From Hippasteria phrygiana (lineage: Eukaryota; Echinodermata; Asteroidea; Valvatida; Goniasteridae): 64,000 nt of DNA. The stretch spans positions 186,001-250,000 of the forward strand of contig JAZGUH010000225.1 of assembly GCA_037893225.1 (NCBI GenBank), given 5' to 3'. The position numbers were made by a program, and so were the translations under genes. The notes beneath the pieces were generated by a model. The model made no database searches. It was not told the origin of the DNA and was given only the letters and a program-made list of their open reading frames with translations. Each line of letters starts with the position of its first letter. The first letter of the stretch is position 1. This document shows positions 22,162-32,195 of the stretch, piece by piece.

Positions 22162-23240
22162 GGTCCAAAGGTCTACTGATCTTGCACAAACCCTTCAGGA
22201 AAGGAATGACAGTACATGTACTACAGTGTATCAAAGAACATGTGACTTCCTACACTTTTCCGATACCAACACTGTACTTCCGAACAAACCACACGTACAT
22301 TGTAACCACACCTGTTGGGAAACTTACCACCATTCATTCAGTGCGCCTGAAATATACGGATAACAGTAATGATTTGCCTATAGATATTTCTTTTCCTGTT
22401 TACCATCTAAACAATAACCCCTGGCCAGATCAGTGTTAAAGCCATCCTGCAGACAACCAGTTATATCCCCCCCCCCCTTCCCATTGAAGTACAATGGCCC
22501 CTCCGTGAAGCCCGCATGCCCCCAGAGTCTTCCCTTCCCTGGAGCCAATCTCCCATTTCCCTGGATGTGCAGTTGCTAGGCAACGGGGGATTAGCCGAGC
22601 CAAGAAATCCCATTTGGTCTGTTTTGGGAATATTATTACAGTTTTGCTCATGGCAGGGCCAGTAGTGCTACAAAGCACTCGTGTGTTAAACCAGCGATTC
22701 AATTACTTGTCTAGGTGCATTCGGTAGGCCGTCTAACACTTGGGGGAAAAAAATCAAACTCAGGAAGTTTAGGAATGGCTAAGTAACAGGTAACCGTGAA
22801 AACCAATATCGCTGTTCACTTTAGGCTTGGCGAAAACAAGGCATGAAGCACACACTTGATCGATATCATATACAGTTTGTTCTGATTCCTGGATTGCTGA
22901 TGGAAGGTTCACAAACAAATTAAAGGATAATAACTTTCAAAAACATGATGTTGGATGATGGCAAGTTGTGATTTTTTTTTCACCCTTATTACAGAATATG
23001 GTGCAAAGTTTCAGACAAGATTTGAAGGTTTGCACGGTGAAGGTAGCAAAAAAGTAAAGATTTGCGATAGCAACTTGTTCTCTTGTAGGGTTCTGAAAAG
23101 AACCAGGGAGATTAAAAACTTACATGTATGTGTACATCGTCCAAACATTAAAGTTTTCTCAGTAACGGATGTACATTGTACATACTCGTGTGCACACAAG
23201 TACAGTGCATTGATGTAACCGACATTTCATTTTTCAACAC
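22162..23240. other. No gene recognised; X-box-like site
   Basis: No exon could be supported. GTTGCTAGGCAAC at 22572-22584 is a perfect match to the RFX X-box half-site arrangement, but in unannotated repeat-rich DNA its use is unknown. A C run with one T lies near 22469-22479. Confidence 0.35.
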
Positions 23241-23591
23241 TTAACCCTAACCCTGTTAAATCCAACAATTTTAATATGATTTTGCATGCACCCTTGTGGG
23301 TTAGCGTTAATTACATGTAATTAATACAGTTTATTGCATTAGGGTGCCTCAATTTGTACTAACAGTTTAATTAACCCTAACCCCCTAGTATAATTTACTA
23401 GGAACCATACCCATCCTTGCAAATTCCAACACCATATTGTAAACTGTACACACAAATTGTTGGACTCTGATTCTGGTGGTATGCCAAGCTCAGTGTAAAG
23501 GACTATCAGTTTGGGGGTCCAGTACCCATCCTAACAGATTCCAACAAAACATGCTGTTGGGTTTTGACGGGTTGAGTACTGTTAGGGTTAA
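23241..23591. mobile_element. TTAACCCTAAC-ended element
   Basis: The ends TTAACCCTAAC and GTTAGGGTTAA are exact complements. The interior has AATCCAACA and AGATTCCAACA words. A further copy of the end word follows at once, producing the 36-bp perfect palindrome 23572-23607 (TTGAGTACTGTTAGGGTT and its complement), as if two elements or two ends abut. Confidence 0.6.
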
Positions 23592-23607
23592 CCCTAACAG
23601 TACTCAA
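23572..23607. repeat. Perfect 36-bp palindrome at an element end
   Basis: The 18-bp arms are exact complements with no spacer and are centred on GGGTT|AACCC. It coincides with the right end of the element at 23241-23591. Confidence 0.85.
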
Positions 23608-24103
23608 CAGTACACGTAGCCAGAAAAAGTGATAAGCAGCATGTAGCAGCATGCAGGCATTCGTGTACATAATACTGCAATAAATAACACTTCACTACAT
23701 GCGCGAGCCACAAAGTTCACTTTTTAAAAGTTGAAGGAGTTATCTGTAATAGCGTTAGTGTTATTTTTAAAATGAGCAAATCTGGAAGTCCTATCTATGC
23801 TATGGAAACTAATAATAGACCTCATGCATTGCAGCCATCTTTGAGGACATTGTCTTTGCTTTCTTTGGGCAGGAATGGGTAGACCTTTTGTGCTGCCATT
23901 GTTATAGAATTTGAATGTGAAGATGGCCGCAACACATACATGAAAGGTCTATTGGCAAACTTTTAAAAAAAACTCGATACATTTTGTATTTCATTTAATA
24001 ATACAAAATGAAAGTGATGCATATTATTTACACACAATTCCGTTCAAATGTATTTTAAAACAAGCTAAAAAAAATTCCAAAGTAATTTTTCTACCCATCA
24101 AGA

Positions 24104-24670
24104 ATGAGCAGACACCAGTTTGCACCGGTTTTTTCGACAATAACTGACAGAAACATGAAGATGACAGAGGTTAACTTGTGTCCTGATAATGATAGGAGGC
24201 TCCCCATATCTGCTTCCCTTGCTACCAGTGAAATATCACCCCATGGGGCAGTCACCCCTTTTACTATGAAGGACCGCTTGGAGTGGATCAATAAAACTGC
24301 TTTTGAACACTTGATCATGCTCAACGCCATCCGCATCAAGAGTAAGATATTAATTCCCAAACTGTCAGATATTATCTGTGATTACTGCAATAAGGTTGAG
24401 TATACAGAATCTAGTGACGCTGGGCTTAAATTACACTCCACAGAAGAAAATAGGTTCAAGCCAATCATTGAATTAGTGAGGCAACCAATATTCTATTTCC
24501 ATTTTCTGGAAACAAATAATTACAAAATGCTGTTCGGGAGCCAACCAACAAGCTGGCCAAGGACCAAGTTCAGGCAAGGACGTTTAACTGTCCTTGACAA
24601 CTGTTGGACTTGCTTTGCCCGAACCTTGTCTAGTCAACAACGTCTAGTTGACAATCTGGAACCGGCCTAA
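24104..24670 (+). other. Open frame of 188 codons, probably not a gene
   Basis: This is the longest open frame in this region, but I recognise no domain. Its 3' third overlaps sequence rich in AAGGAC/GTTGAC/TTGCC words that recur in inverted or direct form at 24690-24960 and 7790-7880, so it is at least partly repeat DNA. The minus strand is also open for 89 codons across the first half. It could be a fragment of a mobile-element protein. I would not annotate it as a functional CDS. Confidence 0.2.
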
Positions 24671-24689
24671 CACAAGACTTGTAAGTTGA

Positions 24690-24990
24690 AGCAAGGAACA
24701 TTGGTTAACCAGTGGCTCATTTGTGACGTACCTTACACCAGCGCCATAACGTCACAATACGATCAATAGTCAAAATATTGTGTCACTGGTTGCCTCTTTA
24801 CTTCTCAGTTTAGCAGAACAAATGTTGCTATTGACAACCAGTGCACAATGCACTGTTGGCTAAATCCAGATGGTTGACTTGGCAAAGTTAACTAGCCAAG
24901 GTCCAGGCAAGTTTAGTCCAGCAATTGTCAACACAACAATAGTTAACCATAGTCCTTGCTCAGACTTATTCCTGTATATGTACAGAACAA
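24690..24990. repeat. GTTGAC/TTGTC word-rich repeat, family L
   Basis: Words such as GTTAACTAGCCAAGG, CAGTTTAG and CAACAATAGTTAACC recur here, with relatives near 7840-7900 and within 24550-24660. It looks like the subterminal arrays of a decayed element. No clear ends. Confidence 0.4.
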
Positions 24991-25132
24991 GGTCATCAAT
25001 TGGAATGTTTTTGTGTGAAACTGACAATTGAAGAATCAGTCATGCTTGAATTTTACAGACGTGGTGATAGCGTAACTACATAACTACTTGTCAACCAAAC
25101 ATCCTTGTCTGAATTAGTTCCAGCTAGTGTTA

Positions 25133-25155
25133 GGGGGGGGGGGGGGGGGGGGGGG
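25133..25155. repeat. Poly-G tract, 23 bases
   Basis: An uninterrupted G homopolymer, about 150 bp 3' of the downstream kindlin exon in gene orientation, inside the following intron. Confidence 0.95.
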
Positions 25156-25303
25156 TCGGTCAGCTAACCAACCAGTCTGCAGCCAGGCCTGTCAGCCATT
25201 CCTCCAGGAAGCCAGCCAGCTCATTATATCCAACCACCCTGCCAGTATGCCAACCTGACAGAAACAAACACACAGAAGAATGAGCTGATAAACTTCTACT
25301 CAC

Positions 25304-25721
25304 CCAGAATTGATGAAGGCCTTCTCTCTGTAGTTGTTGGGCTTGATCAGCCCCTCTCGCGCCTCTTTGCTGGGGGTCTGCGGACTGTTCAGCAGCGACA
25401 TGTTCAAGTTCTCAAAACTGTCACTGAAGTTAGACCCTGAGCTGTGGATGGAGAACACGGTGGTGTTGCCGTTGTGGCCCGGCGTGGAGTTGACCGACCC
25501 TGGGGTCATCTGCCGGTTCACCCCAGGGGAAGGTCTCCGTGTGGGTGTGTGTGGGGGGATGCCATCGAGACTTCCCGTGGATGCTGCCTCGTTGCTGTTA
25601 CTCGACGCCATGGAGTCACGGTCGCGGTCTTTTTTCTTGCGGCCATTGCTTCGCTGTTTGACGTTTACGGCATGGGAGTCTGGTTTCTTGAGGAAGGACA
25701 GTTCTTCTGGATGTCGGACTC
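25304..25721 (-). CDS. FERMT: Kindlin (FERMT) exon: end of F1 and the linker
   Basis: The exon starts after a good acceptor (TTTTTAATACAG) and ends at GG|GTGAGT. It opens with two bases that complete the glycine split across the previous intron and continues VRHPEELSFLKKP, which is the conserved kindlin segment following the F1 ubiquitin-like fold. A lysine/arginine insert follows (NGRKKKDRDRD); in vertebrate kindlins the F1 loop is also basic and binds acidic lipid. After it come about 60 residues rich in Ser, Pro and Thr (PPHTPTRRPSPG), then NSPQTPSKEAREGLIKP and AFINSG. In kindlins this last part leads into F2 with GWLDSS. The exon has 418 bp, phase 2 in and phase 2 out. Kindlin acts at the inner face of the plasma membrane, where with talin it binds integrin beta tails. 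The FERM F2/PH/F3 exons were not found at lower coordinates. Confidence 0.93.
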
Positions 25722-26484
25722 CTGTATTAAAAACAAAGCGAGAAAAAAAATCATGTTAAAGACCAACTCCAACGATTTCCAGGTTTTCTTATGTTTCAAT
25801 TTTATCGAGAACTGTGTCTTACTCTAGTTTAGCCAGCAGTTTGGTTGGTTCATGGTACGGCAAAGATTACGTTTGCGATGGAGCCATATCAGCATAAGCC
25901 TGTCGTTGCACCAAACAAAGTCGCCCAAGAAGTGGACAATTAACGCGACCCAAATTATCTTCTAAATACAGATTCTTTTGCAGAATTCAGCATGCAGCCT
26001 CAAATATTACACATAATTTGGGCATTTTTTGTTAATTCACGTAGGAAGTAGCAAAACTTGTTTGCCTGTGTGCACTGTGCGTTGTAGCCGGGCGGAACCA
26101 TCGGTGCCGGGTACCAGTTTTCTTGCTTTCTCCGGTATGACGTCAAAGATTTGTCATTTCTCAACAGTGCCACCAGCGGTAAATTTGTACAAAGTTTTCA
26201 TAAACTCAAAAGAAAACTTTAATAATTTCTTGCAAAATAACACAACATTGAGACGTAAAACAAACATGGTTTTGTAATGATTAAGTATTTGAACACAATA
26301 ATGTTTAATTCCAACACTTTTCAAAACCGTCGGGGTTGATCTTTAATCTCTGTCACAAAATATCAAGTCATAATCCTGTAGACACTCACATTGACAAGGC
26401 ATGGAGACCACAGCGAGCAAATGTCACAGTCCAAGTCACAGTCTTTTTTCCTTACATCCATTGCCATTTGAAATTTTACTTTTT

Positions 26485-26825
26485 GAATACGGATGACGGC
26501 CATGGACTCGGTTTGAAAAAGACCATCTGGCCAGGTTGTTGTTTATACGCACATGTATCAGCACCTCATTAACCCCTTGACCCCGGGTTTTAGATGGGAG
26601 GCGCCGGGGCACCAGGTCGGGTTGTGCAGCCAAGCAAAACGGAAACAAGAGGCTTGTGTAGCCAAGCATAACGTACACAATACCCCAATAATGGATTGAA
26701 AGTGCAGAGATTGACACAAATAGAAGTCAACCAGCCTGGTGACAATTTTGTATCTGCACGTATTTGTGTCAACCGTACGCAAGGGGTTAATAACAGCTGA
26801 CCAGAAGGGGTTGAGGGACAGGGAT
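26485..26825. mobile_element. Family M element split by a piggyBac-like insertion
   Basis: 26485-26572 and 26787-26825 match 21980-22157 with a deletion. The match is interrupted at CTCATTAA. At the equivalent position the 22-kb copy reads ACCATTAATAACAGC with a single TTAA. Confidence 0.6.
26573..26786 (-). mobile_element. piggyBac-like MITE (family C), copy in kindlin intron
   Basis: It is flanked by TTAA at 26569-26572 and 26787-26790, with ends CCCCTTG... and ...CGCAAGGGG. Family C members here share the word GGCTGCA(C/T)AA-CC-CTTG-TTCCG, a strand of CAATCCATTATT, and TTGTGTCAACCGTACGCAAGG at one end. TTAA with a CCCYTTGCG-type end is the hallmark of piggyBac-class elements. No transposase is present; 214 bp. 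Confidence 0.8.
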
Positions 26826-26989
26826 CTACAAATCTACATGTAGACTGTACAGGGATCTGTATATCTTCAGGACTAAGAGCTGTAACTCCAGGTTCAAATA
26901 TTTAAAAGGTTTTGTCTTTCCCAATCTGGTGTTTAGTACTGTATGCTCAGTGCTTTCCGAGAGCCTGTGGGGGGGAAACTTCACAGGCT

Positions 26990-27045
26990 TCTTCAGGCGG
27001 GACTCAAACCCATGACATCCGACTTACTAGTACAAATGTCCAACA
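26990..27045 (-). repeat. tRNA-like fragment with B box
   Basis: The minus strand contains GGGTTTGAGTCCCGC, close to the polymerase III B-box consensus, preceded by GTTGGACATTTGTACTAG. A box A is not convincing. The downstream sequence holds a 20-base C/T-rich run. Possible SINE fragment; I do not call a tRNA gene. Confidence 0.4.
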
Positions 27046-27217
27046 CCATAACTGAAAGTACTAAACACCATGCCAGGAAGAGGGGGATAAAATCCTGTTG
27101 AAATTTACATCAGCTTGGCACAAATTCCATCTTCTGATCCCAATAGGCTCATTTTGGATTTCTTTATTGCCTACAGATGCTATTTAGATTCCCTGGTTTT
27201 CATCAAAAGGTTTTGGC

Positions 27218-27380
27218 ATGATCCCTGGCTACATGTATGTTTGGCATTGCTTGTTTTTGACTTCAGACTAGTGCCCCTGAACAAATTGGGCAACTGCCAA
27301 GGACAAGATACATAGCTCAGCTGGTAGAGCCCTGGGCATGGTAATCCAAGGGTCGCAGGTTCAAATCCCACTCTTGCCAG
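27218..27380 (+). mobile_element. tRNA-like SINE, copy c, in kindlin intron
   Basis: 27302-27379 is tRNA-like on the plus strand: box A TAGCTCAGCTGGTAGAGC, box B GGTTCAAATCCC, and the 3' acceptor strand TCTTGCC pairing with GGACAAGA (one extra base). The 5' body at 27218-27300 includes GATCCCTGGCTACA, GACTTCAGACTAGTGCCCC and AAATTGGGCAACTGCCAA, as in copies a and b. Relative to them the anticodon arm is different (CCTGGGCATGGTAATCCAAGG). That difference is unexpected for copies of a single tRNA progenitor and could indicate distinct subfamilies. Confidence 0.65.
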
Positions 27381-27468
27381 CTTGCTTTGTTCTTTACCTA
27401 GTAAGTTCCCCTCGATTCTTTGATGGTACATTTACATCATTTAAAAACATTAATGATTTGGACCTTAC

Positions 27469-27708
27469 CAACTTCTTTGGAGAGCTCAATCACCGACGAG
27501 AAGACCTTAGTGGAGAAGTCCACTCTCATGTCCACCAGTTGCATGTCTGGCATCTGGACTCGCAGCGTCTTGTGCATGGGTGTGAAATGCAGCTTAGCAT
27601 CTGCCTGAACGTGGCACTGGTCCAACGTGGAGCCAGTCCGTTTCAGCCACTGGTTCTTCTCTGGCCACCAAATGGCATGGTCAGACCAATCTCTCTGCTC
27701 CTTCAAAG
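27469..27708 (-). CDS. FERMT: Kindlin (FERMT) exon: F1 lobe
   Basis: The acceptor is CTTTTTTCCATCCCAG and the donor GTT-G|GTAAGG. The 240-bp exon gives [20 protein letters not shown], then [30 protein letters not shown], and [19 protein letters not shown]. The run DWSDHA-WW, the -TLD-, and QADAKL-FTP-HK-LR-Q-P are the diagnostic signature of the kindlin F1 subdomain (ubiquitin-like) and occur in no other FERM family I know. The reading frame is open throughout, enters with two bases and leaves with one. It continues correctly into 25721 (IRHPEEL-type join). Upstream coding (the F0 lobe with the initiator Met) must lie at higher coordinates. I did not find it up to 64000. Confidence 0.95.
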
Positions 27709-28843
27709 CTGGGATGGAAAAAAGAAGGTAACAATTAAAAGTAATAAACAAATCAACAAGTTCGCATTAGAACCAATGTCAATTAGAACAAAAGGTGAAT
27801 GTGCTTTAAGGCTTTGGTGGAGAGTAAAACTAGAGATTCATTTACAGATACACCATGTGAAGTAATTTACTCTGAAAAAATAACAAGCAGGGGGGGGGGT
27901 GTGATTCTTTGAAGAAACAGAAGTATTAACTCAACGTCTTACATGTAGTGTGACCATTCTCCTGACGATGGTCAGAGCATTTGGGCTGAGTCGAATTGAA
28001 TAATTTAACATTCGAATATTTGACCTTCCATTCAATTAAATATTTGAATATTCGGTTGTCCAGACGGCTGATTTTGGGAAAAACCAAGTTAGGTAAAGAG
28101 GCAGTCTAATTAACACACGAAACTGCTCAGTATAATCATTATGATAGATTCTCACTTTTACAAAAATGTCTATCGCCAGCACCAGGGAATAATGTAGTAA
28201 AGGTTTAGCACACGTTCAAAAATGAACATTTTTTATATTGTAAAGCCAAGGTCCGAGAAACAGTTTCTTAGCATCACACTTTCTTTTACTACGTGTTAAA
28301 ATTAATTCCATTTGCATCTAGGCAAGCTTCAGCATGACCTAATATTAAGAGATATTCTCATTGCATGCAAGAGGTCATGCACGAAGTTGCATCATTCAAG
28401 GATAGAATCTACAGATGCTTCAACCGGAAGGGGAGCCCGCTTCAATTCTGCATGAAATAGCATCCATTTCCTGTTGAAAGCCTTGAACTCCAACGGCTCC
28501 AAAAGTTTGGTAGAAGAATCACATACAAGAAACCATTTCACTTGCAGGTTTTGTTACTAATTACATGTACTTATATCAATTGGACTTTGTAGTGTATCAA
28601 TAGTTGTACAAAAAATGGTAAAAAATTAGAAGTTCCATGTCATTCCATGATCACTTATTCTCTACATTGTACATGAATGGTTTAATTTCTTGTGGTACCG
28701 GTACTTGGACACTGTAGTGTCAGCTAAAAAAAGCTACTTGTATAAAGCATACAGACATTTTAATGGAGTAAACATTTACTACTTAAATTACACCTATCAC
28801 TGAAAAGTCAATTTCAAACTGAGATTAACTTGTTATACTGTTA
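27709..28843. other. Kindlin upstream intron, one hAT-like fragment
   Basis: A TTCGAATATT-rich stretch at 27985-28060 matches the interior style of the hAT-like element at 45298-45711 (ATTCGAATATTCG words), probably a relic. No coding exon was seen. A plus-strand block at 28326-28337 whose complement reads VMLK was considered and rejected as a kindlin exon. Confidence 0.5.
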
Positions 28844-29842
28844 GACCCCGTTCCCACTAGATCCACCAATTGGGGAATCTGATCCACCTTTTGCCAAATT
28901 GCCGGATCAGATCCCCCAATTGGTGGATCAGATCCTGCAATTGTGTTAGTGGGAACGCTAACCGTTATAAGGTGGATCAGGATCTGATCCACCTTTCTTG
29001 ATCCACCTAAGACCAGGATACAGATCCCCCAATTGGTGGATCAGATCTTGCAATTGGTGGATCACGATCAAGTGGGAACGCAAAAGGTGGATCTGATCCG
29101 GCAATTTGACCTGTCAACATCCGGCTGGTGCACGAGTGGCGCGAAAAGTTTGCGGTCTGATGAACGAAGAAATACGTTTAGGCGTGTAGCTCATGTGAAA
29201 ATTTCCCACGTGCACGACATGCACAATAAACAACTACTGAACTACGGGCTGTATACAAAATGTGTCACCACGCGTGCGCGATGCAAGCGTGCATGCATCC
29301 ATTCAGCGTACATGTGTATTCCTTTTGTTCCGTACTGGAAAGTCGTCCGCTTCTAAACCTTTTTCATTCGTGTAATTTTACTTATTTTTCCATCCACAAA
29401 TAATTCAGTGTTAGTGTATAGCCTGCAGCGTGTCATAGAACAACAACCGTAGCAAAGTTTGAAGAAAATACGTTTTACGATCCGATTCGAACCAGTACTT
29501 ATAATATTACGATTAAGTTTGGACTGCTCTCCGCATCCATGGGCAAAATCAGACCGAGAAGCATTTGGATTTCTTCCTCCATGTTGAAACTTCGAACATC
29601 AAAACATCGCACATGTATTTGACCCGTCCCAGCATGCAACGCAGCCACACAGCGCGCGCTCAGCAAGCAAGCGCATGCGTAATACCGAACTCGGTGACCT
29701 TTCGGACTCGACACTTCCGTTCGAAAAGGTGGATCAAGCATAAGTGGGAACGCGACTTGCGGTTTCGTTGCAGTTAGACAACGGTCACACCAAAATGCCG
29801 GATCTTGATCCACCTTTTTCCAATTCGAGTGGGAACGCGGTC
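28844..29842. mobile_element. Harbinger-like MITE, family B (GACC-GTTCCCACT)
   Basis: Ends GACCCCGTTCCCACT and AGTGGGAACGCGGTC are inverted copies with one mismatch, flanked by TTA on both sides (28841-28843 and 29843-29845). The words GGTGGATCA and GATCCACC occur about twenty times, concentrated in the left third, with copies near the right end. That is a dense subterminal array in both orientations. The middle, 29100-29740, has no array and no gene. At 999 bp it is the largest of the 3-bp-TSD elements here. Confidence 0.8.
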
Positions 29843-29954
29843 TTACTTCTTTGTTTTTGAACCAACTTAACTGTAATTGAATTACACACTTCAAATTGAA
29901 TGTAATTAATATACTGCTACAAACCAACTGGAATGACCTGTAGTAAACTGTAGT

Positions 29955-30605
29955 ATGCACTATGCAGTACTCTCACCTATTTGTATACAATGCTTTATGT
30001 AGTAATTTTTAGTATTTGGTACTTCACCCCAAATAAAGTTCGTAGTAATCTGTAGTACTCCCATTTGTTGCTGGGGTTGGAGGGGAAATGTCTGTTAACA
30101 TCTAAGATGAAAATGCAGTATGAACTACTGGTTTTCAGAGTTACAGACAATTTCTTTATATTTTAGCCACACAATTCATTGACACAAACATAATTTAAAA
30201 TATGGTAGTACCCACTACAAATTAACTTAACTGTATGACATACAAGTAGACTGTAGTACTTTGTAGTTGCAAGTATCTTGACTGCTATCATGATACAGCC
30301 CAAGGCTTTTTACTAGAATCCTTCCCTAACCACACAAACTCCAACACTGTGTAGTAAACCAATGGCACATTCTTTGTACTTAGACAAAATCAGGGCATCA
30401 AGTCCCATGCAAAGTGATGGTGCCAAGGCTCTACAGTACCCAATCACACAAAATTCAACACAAATGAGGTGTTTGAATTTGGCAGGTTAGGGATGGTTAG
30501 GGTTAAGGACAGAGAGACTCAGTACTACGGAATACTACATGTACATTGTACATGTACAAGTATTATTTTGTAGTACACAGATCTTGACCCAAATTAATGC
30601 CTTGG
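29955..30605 (+). repeat. Family G repeat, copy 1, with nested family E
   Basis: It aligns with 53452-54080 (TGCAGTACTCTCACCTATTTG, CTTCACCCCAAATAAAGT, ACTACTGGTTTTCAGAG and so on) except where each copy has a different insertion. Here a family E segment occupies 30297-30506, and the TTAA at 30227-30230 is unfilled. In the 53-kb copy that TTAA holds a piggyBac-like MITE and the family E position is unfilled. Noncoding. Confidence 0.75.
30297..30506 (-). mobile_element. Family E element nested in family G
   Basis: The inverse of 10340-10596 without the 33-bp hairpin. Its right end is the full GTTAGGGTTAA. The left end lacks the last ten bases and runs into the host words TATCATGATA. Confidence 0.7.
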
Positions 30606-31209
30606 ATGATAATGTTAAATAGAAGTTCATGATTCAACTTTTTCACTTGAATGTTCACACATACATGTACATGTACATGTAGATCAATGACTGCTTTAAT
30701 ACTGGATCTTAAGCCCGTTTCACATGACCGTTGGAAACAAGGGTCGCGTGCGCACGATGAAATCATCACATCGCTGTCACTTTACACCCCAGTCCAGGCC
30801 TACTGGAATGTATTACTGTCTGGGGGTGTGTACCCTTTGTGGTCACACTCCACAAATCAAACAAACAAGTCCCATAATGGTCATAACAGAACATGCAGGC
30901 CACATCCCCCTGCCACATGAGCTGGACACCCTGCATATTTCACTGGATGCCGAAATCATAAATTCAGAGTGAAATATCACTGAAGGGAGAAGGAAGGTTT
31001 TTCTAATAGCAAGTGTCACACATTCTATTTATCAACAAGTATTCAGAGATTACAAACAAAAAAAATCAAGCCAGGGGACCCAAATGAGCAATGAATAGAG
31101 GGTCCACTGAGTACCTTTATTTGGTTACCTCTGTATCAGTTGCCGTAATTACTACTTGGTAAACTTTTTAAAGTCTTGTTTAGTGGTAAACTGTTCCAAG
31201 TAGTTTTAA

Positions 31210-31474
31210 ACCAGTTCACGCCGGGATTATTCTGACATTCACCGGACCCAGGCGCAGGATTATTTTTCACGAACCTCGATGCCAGCCGGGTTCAGGTGGA
31301 ATCGGGCCATAATCCGTGGGTAGCACAACCTGATAGTGATATTGCCGGCCTTGCTTGCTGTGAGCGGGTCGCTGACAGATATTTTCGGCCTCGCTCGAGT
31401 GCGTGTTTATCAGTCATCCGTTCTGAATACTGCAAAACATTTGCGTGTATACACGTCATCCGACACGAACTGGT
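31210..31474. mobile_element. Harbinger-like MITE with ACCAGTTC ends
   Basis: Ends ACCAGTTCACGCCGG and CCGACACGAACTGGT are inverted copies with two mismatches, and TAA flanks both sides (31207-31209 and 31475-31477). The interior is moderately GC-rich with many CG dinucleotides. No gene. Confidence 0.6.
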
Positions 31475-31625
31475 TAATAAGCCCACAACCTTACACAAAA
31501 ATCAACAGAGCTACTGTACATATGTACATTCATGTGCATCACATGATGCATTTCATTCAAAATCCAAAAGTTTTCTCTTATAAAAATAAAAATACCAGTA
31601 TTTGTCAACAAATTTGCAAATTAAA

Positions 31626-31668
31626 TGTACATGTACATGTACATGTACATGTACATGTACATGTATAT
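31626..31668. repeat. TACATG hexamer run
   Basis: Seven tandem copies of the self-complementary hexamer TACATG/CATGTA. Shorter runs of the same word are scattered at about 20 other places in the window. Confidence 0.95.
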
Positions 31669-31808
31669 ATTTCATCATCAAACAACATCCATTTTCCTCT
31701 CCACAACAAGAGTCGTTTAGGTGTGCTAATGTCATTAAACAGGATGATGCACGCAAGTGGAGCAGAAGAATGTTGTCCTTACATAGCATTCCTCATACGC
31801 AGATCCAG

Positions 31809-31829
31809 CCCCCCCCCCCCCCCCCCCCC
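31809..31829. repeat. Poly-C tract, 21 bases
   Basis: An uninterrupted run of 21 C. Confidence 0.95.
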
Positions 31830-32195
31830 ACTTAAAGGTAACATGCAATATTCAGCTCAACATGTTTTTTTTTTACAGTCTACCTGCATAACAAGAAGAA
31901 AATGCTCATTTTGATTAGAAGTAAAAAGATGGTGGTTTCCAATTCTTTGAAAATATTTCCAAATGCCAGAGGACGCTATTTTTATTTGGTGGTAGAAGGA
32001 ACTCTTTTTGAAAAGAGCAAAACGGTACAAAAATCTCTCCTCCAAAATAACCCATCAACTATGTTTTCAGGAAATATTGGTGGATTTCACCTGAGCTACA
32101 GTACCTGTAATTGTATTTACTATGGAAACCAACTAAAGCATGGAACATTCTCCAAGAAAATGCAAAAAAACAAAAAAGATCCTATTTTTATTTGC

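Larger units (their letters stand above)
25722..27468 (-). other. Kindlin intron with mobile-element insertions
   Basis: The two kindlin exons are in matching phase across this 1747-bp intron. In it lie a piggyBac-like element (26573-26786) inside an older family M element, a tRNA-like fragment (26990-27045) and the third tRNA-like SINE copy (27218-27380). The splice sites are GGTAAG (donor, gene orientation) and ATACAG (acceptor). Confidence 0.85.

Noticed and set aside
22572..22584. RFX X-box as a promoter element
   Set aside because: The match is exact, but there is no associated gene or start site, so function cannot be claimed.
24104..24670. 188-codon open frame as a real gene
   Set aside because: No domain is recognisable, it overlaps repeat words, and the opposite strand is also open over half of it.
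28321..28345. Minus-strand VMLKLA, reminiscent of the kindlin F0/F1 region
   Set aside because: The reading hits a stop at once, no splice-bounded open exon surrounds it, and the neighbouring translation has no WELSVHV-type kindlin sequence.
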